This document shows, piece after piece, positions 27,971 to 38,500 of a stretch of DNA of 64,000 nucleotides; within the stretch, counting starts at the first letter, position 1, and each line of letters begins with the position of its first letter. Source of the stretch: Collimonas antrihumi (lineage in GTDB: Bacteria > Pseudomonadota > Gammaproteobacteria > Burkholderiales > Burkholderiaceae_D); assembly GCF_018304965.1 (NCBI RefSeq), contig NZ_JAGQED010000019.1, forward strand, positions 23,728 through 87,727, given 5' to 3'. The notes beneath the pieces were generated by a model. It did no database searches and had not been told where the DNA came from. It worked only from the letters and a program-made list of their open reading frames with translations. The translations under genes and the position numbers were made by a program.

Positions 27971-29662
27971 TTAATTGACGAATACGGATGTCTCGCCTAT
28001 CCGCGTCGCTGTTTTGAAATGTTGAAAGAAGATGCTTTCCCGAAAGCTCTTGAGCTGCCGGTCAGTGACTACAATCGCAACAGGTTTTCCTGGTAACTGT
28101 GCATTGAATTGATCTGCGGAAATGATGATGCTATTCGTGCGCAAGCGGTTACCCCAGAATAGATCGTTACTGTGCGAGTCGACCACTACGAGAGGTTTGT
28201 TCAGATATAAACCGAGTGACGACACTGCTTCAAAATCCCGATACAGATATATCTCTCTATCCGGTAAATTTTTTTGAATATGCGTAGCCAAGGCACGGGT
28301 CGAGACCAGCGGTTCGATTTCCTGCATGGTCACCATCAATCCCGCCGTGAGCCACGCCGGTAAAACCAGGTATGCCAAGATTCCGACTCCGGGATTACGC
28401 CAGGCGCAATATGCCGACCCTAGCGCCATTACCGCCAGCCCAGCTAGAACTACAAGCGCGAACGCCGGTATTTCCAGTCCCAGGATAGCAACTTCCGGAT
28501 GCATATTTTCAGCGCCGGTCGCTACCCGAATGTATAGGGCGGCAGCGCAACCGGCGATTAACAGGCCCGGGACGGCGCCACCGATCCCGCGCAGGAATCT
28601 GCGGTTCTCGAGCACGGTTGCCAGATGAAAGGCCGCAAATGGCACTGCGACGATGAGGTAATAGTTGGCTTTTGCGCTGGACAATGAAAAGAACAGCAGC
28701 GGCAGCAGCCACGCCAGCCACAAGAATCGTTGTAATGAGGGATGCCTGGTGCGAAGCGGCTGCCGCGCAGAAAAATATATACCCGACAGCAAGGCCGACC
28801 ACGGGAAAAGATAAGCCAGCATGCGGGGCAGGTAATACCACCAGGGGCCGGAATAATAGTCTCGCGGCTCGCGCTTTCCCAGAAAGCGCAAGACATGCTC
28901 GTTATAAAAATACAGCCAGGAATAAGCTGGGTCGATCAAGCCCGCTATCACATGTCAGGGCGCGGCGATCGCAAAAAAAATCAGCATCGCAAAGGGATCG
29001 AACCATGTGCGCCATTCGCGCAGGCGGCGATTAACAAGTATAAAACTGAGTACGATCAGGCCGAACAAGACAAGTGCGACCGATCCTTTGGCGAGTGAAG
29101 CCAGCGCCAGGCAAGCATAGGACAGGCGCAGCCATTTAGTCTTGCCGTCATGCAGATGGCGATAGGCGTACATCAGCGCCGCGGTCAGCAAAGCCGTCAG
29201 TAACATGTCAAACATTAACAGCCGAGACATCGCGATCACGCCGATACTGCTGGCAAACATCAACGCCGCCAGACGGCCGGCGCGCGGTCGCCCGACAATC
29301 CGGCCGAATTGCAGCAGCATGGCGACGCAGGCCAACGACGATAAGGCGGGGACCAGTCTGGAAGACCATTCCGATACGCCAAAAATGACAAAGGATAGCG
29401 CCGTCAGCCAATACAATAGAGGCGGTTTCTCCATATACGGCAGGCTGTTCAGATGGGGGATCATCCAGATGTGCCAATCGCGCGAGACTAACATTTCGCG
29501 GGATATATCTGCATACAAGCCCTCGTTGTTATCGAGGATGCCGAAACTGCCGAGGCCGGCCAATGCGAATCCCGCAGCGCTCGTCCAGATCAAGCACAAT
29601 GGAATATGCACCTTGATCCTTTGTCGGGGATTTTTCATCGCATCTCCCAAATCATATGTCAA
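27971..29662 (-). pseudogene. PMT/ArnT-like glycosyltransferase interrupted by an in-frame TGA
   Basis: The 235-codon 5' part (29662-28955) and the 326-codon 3' part (28951-27971) are in the same frame, separated by a single TGA (28957-28955). Together they make a 563-residue-scale protein of the ArnT/dolichyl-phosphate mannosyltransferase superfamily, which adds sugars to lipid A or other envelope acceptors. The N-terminal NEGLYADISREMLVSRDW and MEKPPLLYWLTAL motifs and later YFYNEHVLRFLGKREPRDYY and GPWWYYLPRMLAYLFPW are intact. Relatives usually have Pro-Trp-His where this gene reads Pro-stop-His, so one TGG-to-TGA change is the likely lesion. ATG 29638 is an alternative start. Recent loss, sequencing error or rare read-through cannot be separated here. 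Confidence 0.85.
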
Positions 29663-29856
29663 TACACCCTAACTCAGCTGCTTGTCTTGAGCGGGCTAAA
29701 GCTGGTGTATTCCAATATTACGAGATATGTCTTACGAGTGGGGGAGCCCTGCAGGTCCGGCTTTCCAGTAAAATTGGCGAGGTGCATGGCGCACTGCCAG
29801 AAGAATGCGCAGGCGGGTGCTCAGGAACAAATCTTCAATTGCAGAGAAGCGGGGCG

Positions 29857-29884
29857 AAAAAAAAGAGCCGTAGGCTCTTTTTTT
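29857..29884 (-). terminator. Terminator after the lytic transglycosylase gene
   Basis: A symmetric hairpin AAGAGCC-GTA-GGCTCTT with A-run and T-run flanks lies 20 bp beyond the stop codon of the minus-strand gene. Confidence 0.88.
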
Positions 29885-29904
29885 AACTAACCGTTGAGAA
29901 CGGA

Positions 29905-30981
29905 TCAGGTCAGCGGCAGCGCATTGAGCTGATTGTCCGATTGCTGGATACGGTGTTCGATTACGCCCGGCGCATTGACGGCTGCGGCGGTTTCAGCCGG
30001 TACCTGGCCGGCAACGCTTGGCGAAACTGCCTGTATCTGGCGCGGCTTCGGTGTTGCGATTGGCGCTGAGGAGCCGATCGAAGGTACGTTCTTGCCGGTG
30101 GCAACATCTTGCAGGCGGCGATATTCAGCCAATACCTTGTAGCCATAACCGCCATCATTGGCAAAAGCTGCGGCGCCGACATAACGCTTCAAGCCGGCTT
30201 CAACCGAACCGCCCTGGGTGACATAATCCTTCAGGATCATGGAGCCGACCTTGATGTTGGCAGTCGGATTCAAGGCCGCCTTGATGCCGCCCAGATTTTC
30301 AAACTTGTCTTCGTGCACCTTCGACATGACTTGCATCAGGCCCTGTGCTCCAACCGGGCTTTCGGCAAACGGGTTCAGGCCGGATTCAATCGCCATCACG
30401 GCCAGGATCAACAGCGGGTCAAGCTTGGTTTCCCGTGCTGTCTTGTAAGCTGTCGTCACAAACATGTTGGTGGCGTCGCCCGCTACGCGATAGCGCTTGG
30501 ACAACCAGTTGGTGACCCATTGCTGCTGACGCGAGCTGTCAATCTGTTTGATACCCTTGTTCAACAAGCCATCCATGCGCAGGACGTGATTGTTGTCTGC
30601 TGCCGGTACGGTCAGGGCAGCCACTTTAGGTGCGGTAGGTGCTGCTGCAGGTGCAGTACTGGCCTGGCCAGAAAGTTCTGGTGCCGGCGCGGTTGCAGCT
30701 TGCGCTTGCGGCGCAACGTTTTGCGGGGTGCTGCTGGCAAACACTGGCAAATTCTGAAGCTTGGATGCCAGGTCCGGTTTTACCATCATGGTGGTGAAAC
30801 CGATGATGGCCAGCAAGCCGCTGAACAAAACGGTAATGCGGGTGGTGGCGATGAAACCGCCGACGGTGTCGCGGGCGAAAAACACGCGGTGAATGAACTG
30901 ACTGCTGAACTGACTGCTGAATTTCTTTGCATAGTCGAGCCTAGCCCAACTAGGTAGTGCTCTGGTAGATCTTGCTAACAA
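29905..30981 (-). CDS. Membrane-anchored lytic transglycosylase, SLT domain
   Basis: A protein of about 358 residues, with one N-terminal membrane helix (ITVLFSGLLAIIGFTTMMV), an Ala/Pro-rich spacer and a Slt-type catalytic domain. The catalytic Glu is in LILAVMAIESGLNPFAESPVGAQGLMQVM, followed by NIKVGSMILKDY and GGYGYKVLAEY. It cleaves peptidoglycan from the periplasmic side. I prefer the TTG at 30981, since AGGAGG lies 5 bp upstream. The frame stays open to 31218, so a longer N-terminus is not excluded. A promoter some 330 bp upstream implies a long leader. Confidence 0.85.
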   Translation of the reverse strand: MLARSTRALPSWARLDYAKKFSSQFSSQFIHRVFFARDTVGGFIATTRITVLFSGLLAIIGFTTMMVKPDLASKLQNLPVFASSTPQNVAPQAQAATAPAPELSGQASTAPAAAPTAPKVAALTVPAADNNHVLRMDGLLNKGIKQIDSSRQQQWVTNWLSKRYRVAGDATNMFVTTAYKTARETKLDPLLILAVMAIESGLNPFAESPVGAQGLMQVMSKVHEDKFENLGGIKAALNPTANIKVGSMILKDYVTQGGSVEAGLKRYVGAAAFANDGGYGYKVLAEYRRLQDVATGKNVPSIGSSAPIATPKPRQIQAVSPSVAGQVPAETAAAVNAPGVIEHRIQQSDNQLNALPLT

Positions 30982-31474
30982 TTGAACCTCCTGAATCGTC
31001 GCGGTGCAAGCAGGCTCCCTGGTAAAGCTGGAGCAAATATACCGAATGCTGCGTGTACCGTAATCAATATCGCAAGGCATCGCATTTGGTCTGCGGTGTG
31101 CCAATACGTCGTTGCTGTTTGCGCTTAAGTAGCTTTGGATCAATCGACCGCAGTAGTGCGTGCCGGCTACGGGCAAACAGCTTGTTCGGGGGAGAAGGCT
31201 GACGCCTTTTGAAAACACTCCTTAAAATGTCATTTGGGACCCCGATCCCGTGAGAATTGAGAGCCGACAAAAAATCGCTTTTTGGGCGACGCGGCTTCTA
31301 CAAGCTGGGCGCATTGTAGGTGGCGGTTTATATCAAGTCAATACTATGAAAAACAATATCAATAACTTTTATGTATAACGATTATACCGGTTTACCGCCG
31401 CAAGCCAATAAAATCAAGCACTTGGCCGAAAAGGCTTAATTGACGAATTAACATTGATAAACATTGTAAAACCC
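30982..31474. other. Intergenic region between the lytic transglycosylase and ubiD
   Basis: These 493 bp contain the minus-strand promoters of the lytic transglycosylase gene and its leader of about 325 nt. The leader has GC-rich potential stems, for example GCCGCGTCGCC near 31285-31294. The plus-strand start of ubiD is preceded by an AT-rich stretch (31340-31470) likely to hold its promoter. A weak minus-strand open frame at 31064-31270 shows no recognisable protein features. Confidence 0.5.
31313..31341 (-). promoter_or_regulatory. Sigma-70-type promoter for the lytic transglycosylase
   Basis: On the minus strand, TTGACT (31341-31336), a 17-bp spacer and TACAAT (31318-31313) form a near-consensus promoter. 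A second candidate, TTGGCT (31408-31403), 16 bp, TATAAT (31386-31381), lies further upstream. Both direct transcription toward the gene starting at 30981. Confidence 0.6.
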
Positions 31475-32959
31475 ATGAAATATTCAGATTTACGTGATTT
31501 TATTGTCAAATTAGAACAGATTGGTGAGCTAAAACGCGTTTCGACGCCGATTTCGACCTATTTGGAGATGACGGAAATCTGCGATCGCACTTTGCGGGCA
31601 GCCGGACCAGCGCTTCTTTTTGAAAATGTGGTCGGGCATTCGATACCTGTGTTAGGTAATTTATTCGGCACGCCACGGCGCGTTGCGCTTGGCATGGGAG
31701 CCGACGACGTCAGCGAATTGCGGCGCATCGGCCACGTGCTGGCAATGCTGAAAGAACCGGAGCCGCCCAAGGGTTTTAAAGACATCCTCGGCCTCGGCGC
31801 CCTGGTTAAATCGTTGTGGGACATGGCGCCCAAGGAGCACCGTTCGGCGCCATGCCAGGACATCGTCTGGGAAGGCAACGACGTCGACCTGGCCAGGTTG
31901 CCGATCCAGCATTGCTGGCCGGGCGATGTGGCGCCGCTGATTACCTGGGGCCTGGTGATTACCAAAGGACCGCACAAGAAACGCCAGAATCTCGGCATCT
32001 ACCGCCAGCAGGTGCTTGGCCGTAACAAGGTAATCATGCGCTGGCTGGCGCATCGCGGCGGCGCGCTGGACTTCCGCGAGCATGCGATCGCGACCGGCGG
32101 CAAGCCGTACCCGGTGGCGGTAGCGCTGGGCGCCGATCCCGCCACTATATTAGGTGCAGTGACGCCGGTGCCGGATAGCTTGTCCGAATATCAGTTTGCG
32201 GGCCTGCTGCGCGGCAGCCGCACCGAGCTGGTCAAAGCCATCGGCAGCGAGTTGCGGGTGCCGGCTTCAGCCGAGATCGTGCTGGAAGGGCACATCAATC
32301 CCGACCCTTCCCATCCGTCCGGCTATGAAATGGCGCTGGAAGGACCGTATGGCGACCACACCGGCTATTACAATGAGCAGGACTGGTTCCCGGTGTTCAC
32401 CATCGATCGCATCACGATGCGAAAGTCGCCGATCTATCACTCTACATATACAGGTAAGCCGCCGGATGAACCTGCGGTGCTTGGCGTGGCGTTGAACGAG
32501 GTGTTCATTCCCTTGCTGCAAAAGCAGTTTCCGGAAATTACCGATTTCTATTTGCCGCCCGAAGGCTGTAGTTACCGCATGGCGGTGGTGCAGATGAAGA
32601 AGGCGTATGCCGGCCATGCCAAGCGGGTGATGTTCGGCGTCTGGAGCTTCCTGCGCCAGTTCATGTACACCAAGTTCATCGTGGTGGTCGACGAGGACGT
32701 CAATATCCGTGACTGGAACGAAGTCATCTGGGCCATCACCACCAGAGTCGATCCGATCCGCGACACCACCCTGGTCGATAACACCCCCATCGATTATCTC
32801 GATTTCGCTTCGCCTGTCAGTGGTCTGGGCAGCAAGATGGGGATCGACGCCACCAATAAATGGCCGGGTGAAACCAGCCGCGAGTGGGGAACCACAATCA
32901 GCATGACGGATGAGGTGAAGGCGCGCGTGGATCAGATCTGGCAGGAGTTGGGATTGTGA
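31475..32959 (+). CDS. ubiD: 4-hydroxy-3-polyprenylbenzoate decarboxylase
   Basis: A 494-residue UbiD decarboxylase, which uses prenylated FMN to decarboxylate the ubiquinone precursor. The start [22 protein letters not shown] is the family N-terminus. Cofactor and metal-binding segments follow: [30 protein letters not shown] and the Glu-rich loop [11 protein letters not shown], with [19 protein letters not shown]. The ATG at 31475 is preferred to the upstream TTG at 31454. UbiX, which makes the cofactor, is not in this window. Confidence 0.96.
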   Translation: MKYSDLRDFIVKLEQIGELKRVSTPISTYLEMTEICDRTLRAAGPALLFENVVGHSIPVLGNLFGTPRRVALGMGADDVSELRRIGHVLAMLKEPEPPKGFKDILGLGALVKSLWDMAPKEHRSAPCQDIVWEGNDVDLARLPIQHCWPGDVAPLITWGLVITKGPHKKRQNLGIYRQQVLGRNKVIMRWLAHRGGALDFREHAIATGGKPYPVAVALGADPATILGAVTPVPDSLSEYQFAGLLRGSRTELVKAIGSELRVPASAEIVLEGHINPDPSHPSGYEMALEGPYGDHTGYYNEQDWFPVFTIDRITMRKSPIYHSTYTGKPPDEPAVLGVALNEVFIPLLQKQFPEITDFYLPPEGCSYRMAVVQMKKAYAGHAKRVMFGVWSFLRQFMYTKFIVVVDEDVNIRDWNEVIWAITTRVDPIRDTTLVDNTPIDYLDFASPVSGLGSKMGIDATNKWPGETSREWGTTISMTDEVKARVDQIWQELGL

Positions 32960-33041
32960 AGCGAGGCTTGTAAGGCATAAACTGGCAGCAAAGATGAAAA
33001 AAGCGCTGCCAGCAATGCCGCAATGCGGTACAATTCACCCC

Positions 33042-33137
33042 GGCGGGCCCCTGCGCATTGTGGCGTGGTCAACCTGGTCAGGTCGGGAACGAAGCAGCCA
33101 CAGCCATTTCCTGCAAGTGCCGCAGACAAGGCTCGCC
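33042..33137 (+). ncRNA. ffs: 4.5S RNA of the signal recognition particle
   Basis: The sequence contains the universal SRP tetraloop and symmetric-loop core, GGTCAGGTCGGGAACGAAG followed by CAGCC. The ends GGCGGGCC (33042-33049) and GGCTCGCC (33130-33137) pair fully with one G-U. That gives a 96-nt hairpin RNA of the short bacterial type. TACAAT at 33029-33034 fits a -10 box 7 bp before the 5' end. With Ffh it targets nascent membrane proteins. The open frames crossing it are not coding. Confidence 0.95.
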
Positions 33138-33254
33138 TCTATCCTTTGTATTATTACTATCTTACGCACCACTCTCACCCCACGTCCGCTTTACACCCTC
33201 GCAACACCACCTTATCCGTCTAGCGTAACCATCTATACAAGCCGGCAAGCTATC

Positions 33255-34652
33255 TCACCGCGCGATCGCATCGCCGGCAGGAATGCTGAAGCCTATCGTT
33301 GTCATGCCGTCCACGCTGTTGGCAAATACACCACCGCCATGCATCTTGGCTATCGCCTTGACGATTGCCAGCCCCAGGCCGTGGCCGTGCAGCTGGCTTT
33401 GATTGGTGTCGTTGCGCGCGGCATCGACCCGATAGAAGCGATCGAACAGACGCGGCAAGTGATTCTGGGCGATCGGTTTGCCGGGATTCGAAACAGCAAT
33501 CTGGATAGCCGCAGGCTGCTGCGTGATGTTGACCGCAATTGCGGCGCCAGGGTCGGAATGCTGAATCGCGTTATGCAGCAGGTTGCTCATGGCACGCTTG
33601 AACAACGACGTTTCGATAGATGCTTCGGCGTTGATATCGCCCCCCACCGTGACCGCCATTTTCAAATCATCCAGGACGAATTCAAAGAACTCCACGGTCT
33701 TGTCGATTTCCGACGCAATCGAGGTGCGCACCAGGCTGGTGGCGGCTTCGCCCTGATCGGCGCGGGCCAGGAACAGCATGTCGTTGATGATCGAACGCAA
33801 GCGCTCCAGTTCCTCCAGGTTCGACTGCAGCACTTCCTCGAATTGCGGCGCGGTGCGTTGCCGTGACAACGCCACCTGGGTTTCGCCGATCAGGTTTGCC
33901 AGAGGTGTCCGCAGTTCATGCGCGACGTCGGCGTTGAAGGCTTCGAGCTGGTTGTAAGCGCCTTCCATACGCTCCAGGGCGCCGTTGAAGGCAATCGTCA
34001 AATCCGACAATTCGCCCGGCAACGGTGAAATTTGCAAACGCTGCGATAAAGTTTTGGGCCCGAGCGATTGCGCGGCGCTAGACAGTTGCTTCAGCGGCCG
34101 CAAGCCGACCTGTGCGATCCAGTACCCCAGCACCATGACCAGCAGCACACCCAGCAGAGACAGGCCGACCAGTGCCGTCATGAAGGCATGCAGTGTATGC
34201 ATGTAAGGTGCGGCATCGACCGCCACGATCAGGCGCACCGCAGGCCGATCCTGGAATGGCGCGATGGTGCCGATCATCGTATGCAGCGGATACTCGCGGC
34301 CATGCAGCGTCATGACGCCCATGCCGTTCGGATTGCGGTCCAGTTGCTCGATTTCAGCCAGTCCTTTGCCGTATTGAAAACGCGCATCGTCGCTCAGCAC
34401 CCAGTAACGGATGCTGCCATCGGCTGGCGACAGGGTATCCAGCTTGGCCTGAACCCGCGGCCACCGCGCGGGGTCGCCGTTGTGGCCGATCATGTAGCTG
34501 GTGTCCAGATAGCGCGTGTTGAGCTCGTCTTGCTGATGGCGCGCCAGTTCACGCCGCAGCACGCCATACAGCGCGCTGCCGATCAATGAAAAAATCAGTA
34601 GCGCGGCCAAGGCAAACATCGCCACCAGGCGGACGGTGATCGAACGCTTCAT
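33255..34652 (-). CDS. Heavy-metal-type sensor histidine kinase (CusS-like)
   Basis: A 465-residue inner-membrane sensor. It has an N-terminal membrane helix (about 8-30), a periplasmic domain (about 32-165), a second helix ([20 protein letters not shown]), a HAMP region and a kinase core. The phospho-accepting His is in [16 protein letters not shown]. The N box is [11 protein letters not shown] and the G boxes are in [23 protein letters not shown] and [18 protein letters not shown]. It overlaps the response regulator gene by 4 bp (ATGA). It sits downstream of an RND export operon on the same strand. Its signal is unknown; copper or other metals are suggested only by family. Confidence 0.9.
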   Translation of the reverse strand: MKRSITVRLVAMFALAALLIFSLIGSALYGVLRRELARHQQDELNTRYLDTSYMIGHNGDPARWPRVQAKLDTLSPADGSIRYWVLSDDARFQYGKGLAEIEQLDRNPNGMGVMTLHGREYPLHTMIGTIAPFQDRPAVRLIVAVDAAPYMHTLHAFMTALVGLSLLGVLLVMVLGYWIAQVGLRPLKQLSSAAQSLGPKTLSQRLQISPLPGELSDLTIAFNGALERMEGAYNQLEAFNADVAHELRTPLANLIGETQVALSRQRTAPQFEEVLQSNLEELERLRSIINDMLFLARADQGEAATSLVRTSIASEIDKTVEFFEFVLDDLKMAVTVGGDINAEASIETSLFKRAMSNLLHNAIQHSDPGAAIAVNITQQPAAIQIAVSNPGKPIAQNHLPRLFDRFYRVDAARNDTNQSQLHGHGLGLAIVKAIAKMHGGGVFANSVDGMTTIGFSIPAGDAIAR

Positions 34653-35371
34653 TCGCTACTTTCTTGCGTGCGCGGTTCCTGCGGTTCATGCGGTTCTCGC
34701 GGTTCCCGTGGTTCCAAAACATAACCCATGCCCCGTATCGTATGCAGCAACTTGGGGCTGAACGGCGTATCGATCTTGGCGCGCAGGCGTTTGATGGCGA
34801 CTTCGACGACGTTGGTGTTGCTATCGAAATTCATATCCCACACCAGTTCGGCGATGGCCGTCTTGGACAGGATTTCACCCTGGCGCCGCGCCAGTACCGC
34901 CAGCAACGAAAACTCCTTGGCGGTGAGGTCGATACGGACATTGGCGCGATAAGCTTTGCGGCTGATCAGGTCGATCTGCAGATCGGCAATGCGCAATTGT
35001 GCAGGCTCCAAGGCGCGGCCACGCCGTGTCAGCGCTTGCAGTCGCGCCAGCAATTCGAGAAAGGAAAACGGCTTGACCAGATAATCGTCGGCGCCGCCTT
35101 GCAGACCCTTGATGCGATCTTCCACCCGGTCGCGCGCGGTCAGCATGATGACCGGGGTTTGCTTGATTTCGCGCAGGGCGTGCAACACTGCAAAGCCGTC
35201 TATGCCGGGCAGCATGACGTCGAGCACGATGACGTCGTAGTCATGCTGCAAAGCCAGGTGCTGGCCGTCGACGCCGTTATGGGCGACATCGACAGCGCAA
35301 CCCTGCTCGGTCAACCCCTTGCAAAGGTAGTCGGCCGTTTTCTGTTCATCTTCGACGATCAGGATTTTCAT
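34649..35371 (-). CDS. OmpR/PhoB-family response regulator (CusR-like)
   Basis: A 240-residue regulator. The receiver domain starts [16 protein letters not shown], with the phospho-Asp in [16 protein letters not shown] and the conserved Lys in [19 protein letters not shown]. The winged helix includes [19 protein letters not shown] and the closing [11 protein letters not shown]. It is a heavy-metal response regulator subclass. The C-terminal tail ([15 protein letters not shown]...) is a repeat extension of about 18 residues beyond the family end, built from 9-bp direct repeats at about 34675-34715. Confidence 0.92.
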   Translation of the reverse strand: MKILIVEDEQKTADYLCKGLTEQGCAVDVAHNGVDGQHLALQHDYDVIVLDVMLPGIDGFAVLHALREIKQTPVIMLTARDRVEDRIKGLQGGADDYLVKPFSFLELLARLQALTRRGRALEPAQLRIADLQIDLISRKAYRANVRIDLTAKEFSLLAVLARRQGEILSKTAIAELVWDMNFDSNTNVVEVAIKRLRAKIDTPFSPKLLHTIRGMGYVLEPREPREPHEPQEPRTQESSE

Positions 35372-35483
35372 GTGCGGCCTGTCTCCTGGCTAGTCTCCTG
35401 CATATTGGTAAGAATCAGCCGATATGCAGGAAGACGTTTTACTATTTTCATTATGTCGATACGTTGTTTTGGTACATCATTTT

Positions 35484-35574
35484 GACGCATTACTGCGGCG
35501 GACTACTTCGGCGCATTACTTCGGCGCATTACTTCGGCGCATTACTTCGGCGCATTACTTCGACGCATTACTTC
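35484..35574. repeat. Seven tandem copies of a 13-bp repeat at the RND gene stop codon
   Basis: Seven in-phase units, consensus GGCGCATTACTTC, fill 91 bp between the response regulator and RND genes. The last unit contains the stop codon of the RND transporter gene (35570-35568). Units 3-6 are identical and the outer ones diverged. Confidence 0.93.
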
Positions 35575-38500
35575 GAATCTATCACGCTTGACACCCCGAT
35601 ATCAGCAGCAATACCGGCGTTGATTGTTTTGGCTTCCTTCCGTGCCCGCCGCGCTTCCTTGCGGCTCATATACCAATAGTGGGCCCGGTCCAGATACAAA
35701 TACACAACCGGCGTCGTGAACAAGGTCAGCGCCTGCGACAATACCAGGCCGCCCACCATCGCATAACCCAGCGGACGCCGCAATTCCGAGCCGGCGCCGT
35801 GGCCCAGCATCAGCGGCAAACCGCTCAGCAGTGCGCACATGGTCGTCATCATGATCGGCCGGAAACGCAGCAGGCAAGCCTGGTAAATCGCCTCTTCCGG
35901 TTTCATGCTTTTCTCGCGTTCCGCAGTCAGCGCAAAGTCGATCATCATGATGCCGTTTTTCTTGACGATACCGATCAGCAGGATGATGCCGATCAGTGCA
36001 ATCACGCTGAGATCATAACCGCCCATCATCAGAATCAGCAGGGCGCCGACGCCGGCCGAAGGCAAGGTCGACAAGATCGTCAGCGGATGGATATAACTTT
36101 CATACAGCAAACCGAGCACGATATACACCGCGACCAGCGCTGCGGCAATCAGATAGGGCTGCGACGACAGCGAATCGCCAAACGCCTTGGCGGTCCCCTG
36201 GAACGCACCCGTCAAGGTCGCAGGCACGCCCATCTCGTGCTGCGCTTTCTGGATCGCCGTAACCGCTTCGCCGAGCGACACATTCGGCGCCAGGTTAAAG
36301 GAAATCGTCACCGCCGGGAACTGGCCTTGGTGGCTGATCGAGAGATAGGATGTCTTGCTGGTATCGATGCTGACAAAGGTCGACAGCGGCACCTGCTGGC
36401 CGGTGATCGGCGAGGTCAGGTAGATTTTGCTGAACAGATCGGGATCTTGCTGCAGCTTGGGCGTCACTTCCAGGATCACGTGATAGCTGTTGATCTGTGT
36501 GAAATACTGGGCGACCTGGCGCTGGCCGATGGCATCGTAAATGGTGGAATCTATCAGTGCCGGTGAAATCCCGAAGCTGGAAGCACGTGCCCGGTCGATC
36601 GTCAGGTTGGCCGCCGCAGCTGCGTTTTGCTGGTCGGAAGCGAGGTCGGTCAATTCCGGCAATTGACGGAAGCGGTTCAGCAGTTTCGGCGCCCAGACGT
36701 TCAGTTCGTCCAGGTTCGAGTCGGTTACCGTGTACTGGTATTGGGTGCGCGACAAACGGCCGCCGACGTTGATATCCTGGCCCGCTTGCAGGAACAAGTT
36801 GACCCCTTGCACCTTGGCCAGTTGCGGCCGCAAGCGTGCAATCACCTCATCGGCGCTGGCGGTGCGTCCTTCATCTTTCGGTTTCAGGCTGATGAAAAAA
36901 TTACCCGTATTGAGTGTGCTGAAGCCGCCGCTCATGCCGAAGCCGGTAACATCCGGATCCTTGCGCACCACATCGGCCAGCGCCAGCATGCGTTTGTTCA
37001 TCGAAGCGAAGGACGAATCCTGCCCCGATTCGGCAAAGCCGTAAACGAAGCCGGTATCTTGCTGCGGAAAGAAGCCCTTCGGGATCACGATGAACAGCAC
37101 TACGGTAGCGGCCATGGTGGCGAAGAACACCATCAGGGTAATGAACTGATGGCGCAACACGACATGCAGGCCGCGCTTGTAGCCATTAAGCATGGCATCG
37201 AAGCCGCGTTCGAACATCTGATACATGCGGCCATGCGATTCTGCCGCATGCGGCTTCAGGAAACGCGAGCACAGCATCGGCGTCAGCGTCAGCGAAATGA
37301 CGACCGATACCGCAATCGTCAGCGTCACGGTGATAGCAAATTCACGGAACAGACGGCCGACGATGCCGCCCATCAGCAGCAGCGGAATAAACACTGCAAC
37401 CAGCGAAACCGAGATCGAAATAATTGTAAAGGCGATTTCTCCCGCACCCTTGTAGGCGGCCTCCATCGGCGCCATGCCTTCTTCGACATAGCGATAGATA
37501 TTTTCCAGCATCACGATCGCATCGTCGACCACGAAACCGACCGCGATAGTCAGCGCCATCAACGACAAATTATCGAGACTGAAACCCAGCAGATACATGA
37601 CAGCGGCGGTGCCGAGCAGGGCCAACGGCACGGTCACGCTCGGGATCAAGGTAGCCGGGATGTTGCGCAGGAACAGGAAGATCACCAGCACCACCAGTGC
37701 GATGGTCAGCATCAGCGTAAATTCCACGTCCAGCACCGAGGCGCGAATGGTCTGGGTGCGGTCGATCAAGGTATTGACGTGCACCGTCGGCGGGATTGCT
37801 GCTTGCAGGCGCGGCAGGGTTGCCTTGATGCGATCCACGGTTTCGATCACATTGGCGCCAGGTTGCTTGGTGACCGCCAGCACGATCGAGCGGCCGTTGG
37901 TAATCGTGTTGCCGGCCGGTGCAGCTGCGCCGGCAAAGGCCCAACCGGCAACCTTGAGGTTCTCTGCGGCGTCGACGGCGACACCGATATCGCGCACCCG
38001 GATCGGCGCGCCGTTCTTGTACGCCAATACCATGTCATTCCATGGCGCCGCGCTCAGCAGCTGGTCGTTGGTATAGACAGTGAAGCTTTGCTTGACGCCA
38101 TCTACCGTGCCTTTCGGCTGATTCACGGTCAAGCTGGCGATGACGCCGCGAATATCTTCCAGGCTGATGCCGATCGCTGCTAGTTTGGTCGGATCCACCT
38201 GGATCCGCACCGAGGGTTTCTGCACGCCGCCGATGTTGACCAGGCCAACGCCCGGAATCTGCGAAATCTGCTGCGCCAGAATGTTATCGGCATAGTCATT
38301 CACCTGGATCAGCGGCAATGCGTCCGATTGCACCGACATCACCAGGATAGGCGAATCGGCCGGATTCACTTTGCGGAATGTCGGCGGGTTCGGCAGGTTG
38401 GCTGGCAGCTGGCCGCTGGCGGCAGTGATTGCTGCCTGCACATCCAGCGCGGCAGCGTCGATGCTGCGGTTGAGATCGAACTGCAGCGTAATTTGCGTGG

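Noticed and set aside
31100..31260. c-di-AMP (ydaO/yuaA) riboswitch in the transglycosylase leader
   Set aside because: Only short fragments resemble the consensus, spacing differs, and I know of no such riboswitch in this group of bacteria. I kept it only as a leader of unknown type.
31064..31270. A 68-codon minus-strand open frame upstream of the lytic transglycosylase
   Set aside because: It has no recognisable features and lies in the predicted leader of the transglycosylase transcript.
33023..33223. Open frames across 33023-33223
   Set aside because: They overlap the 4.5S RNA gene, which explains the conserved sequence.
36627..38183. A 518-codon plus-strand open frame opposite the RND gene
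   Set aside because: It is antisense to a clear RND permease and its composition (Gln, His, Arg, Asp rich) is that of a reverse-frame shadow in GC-rich DNA.
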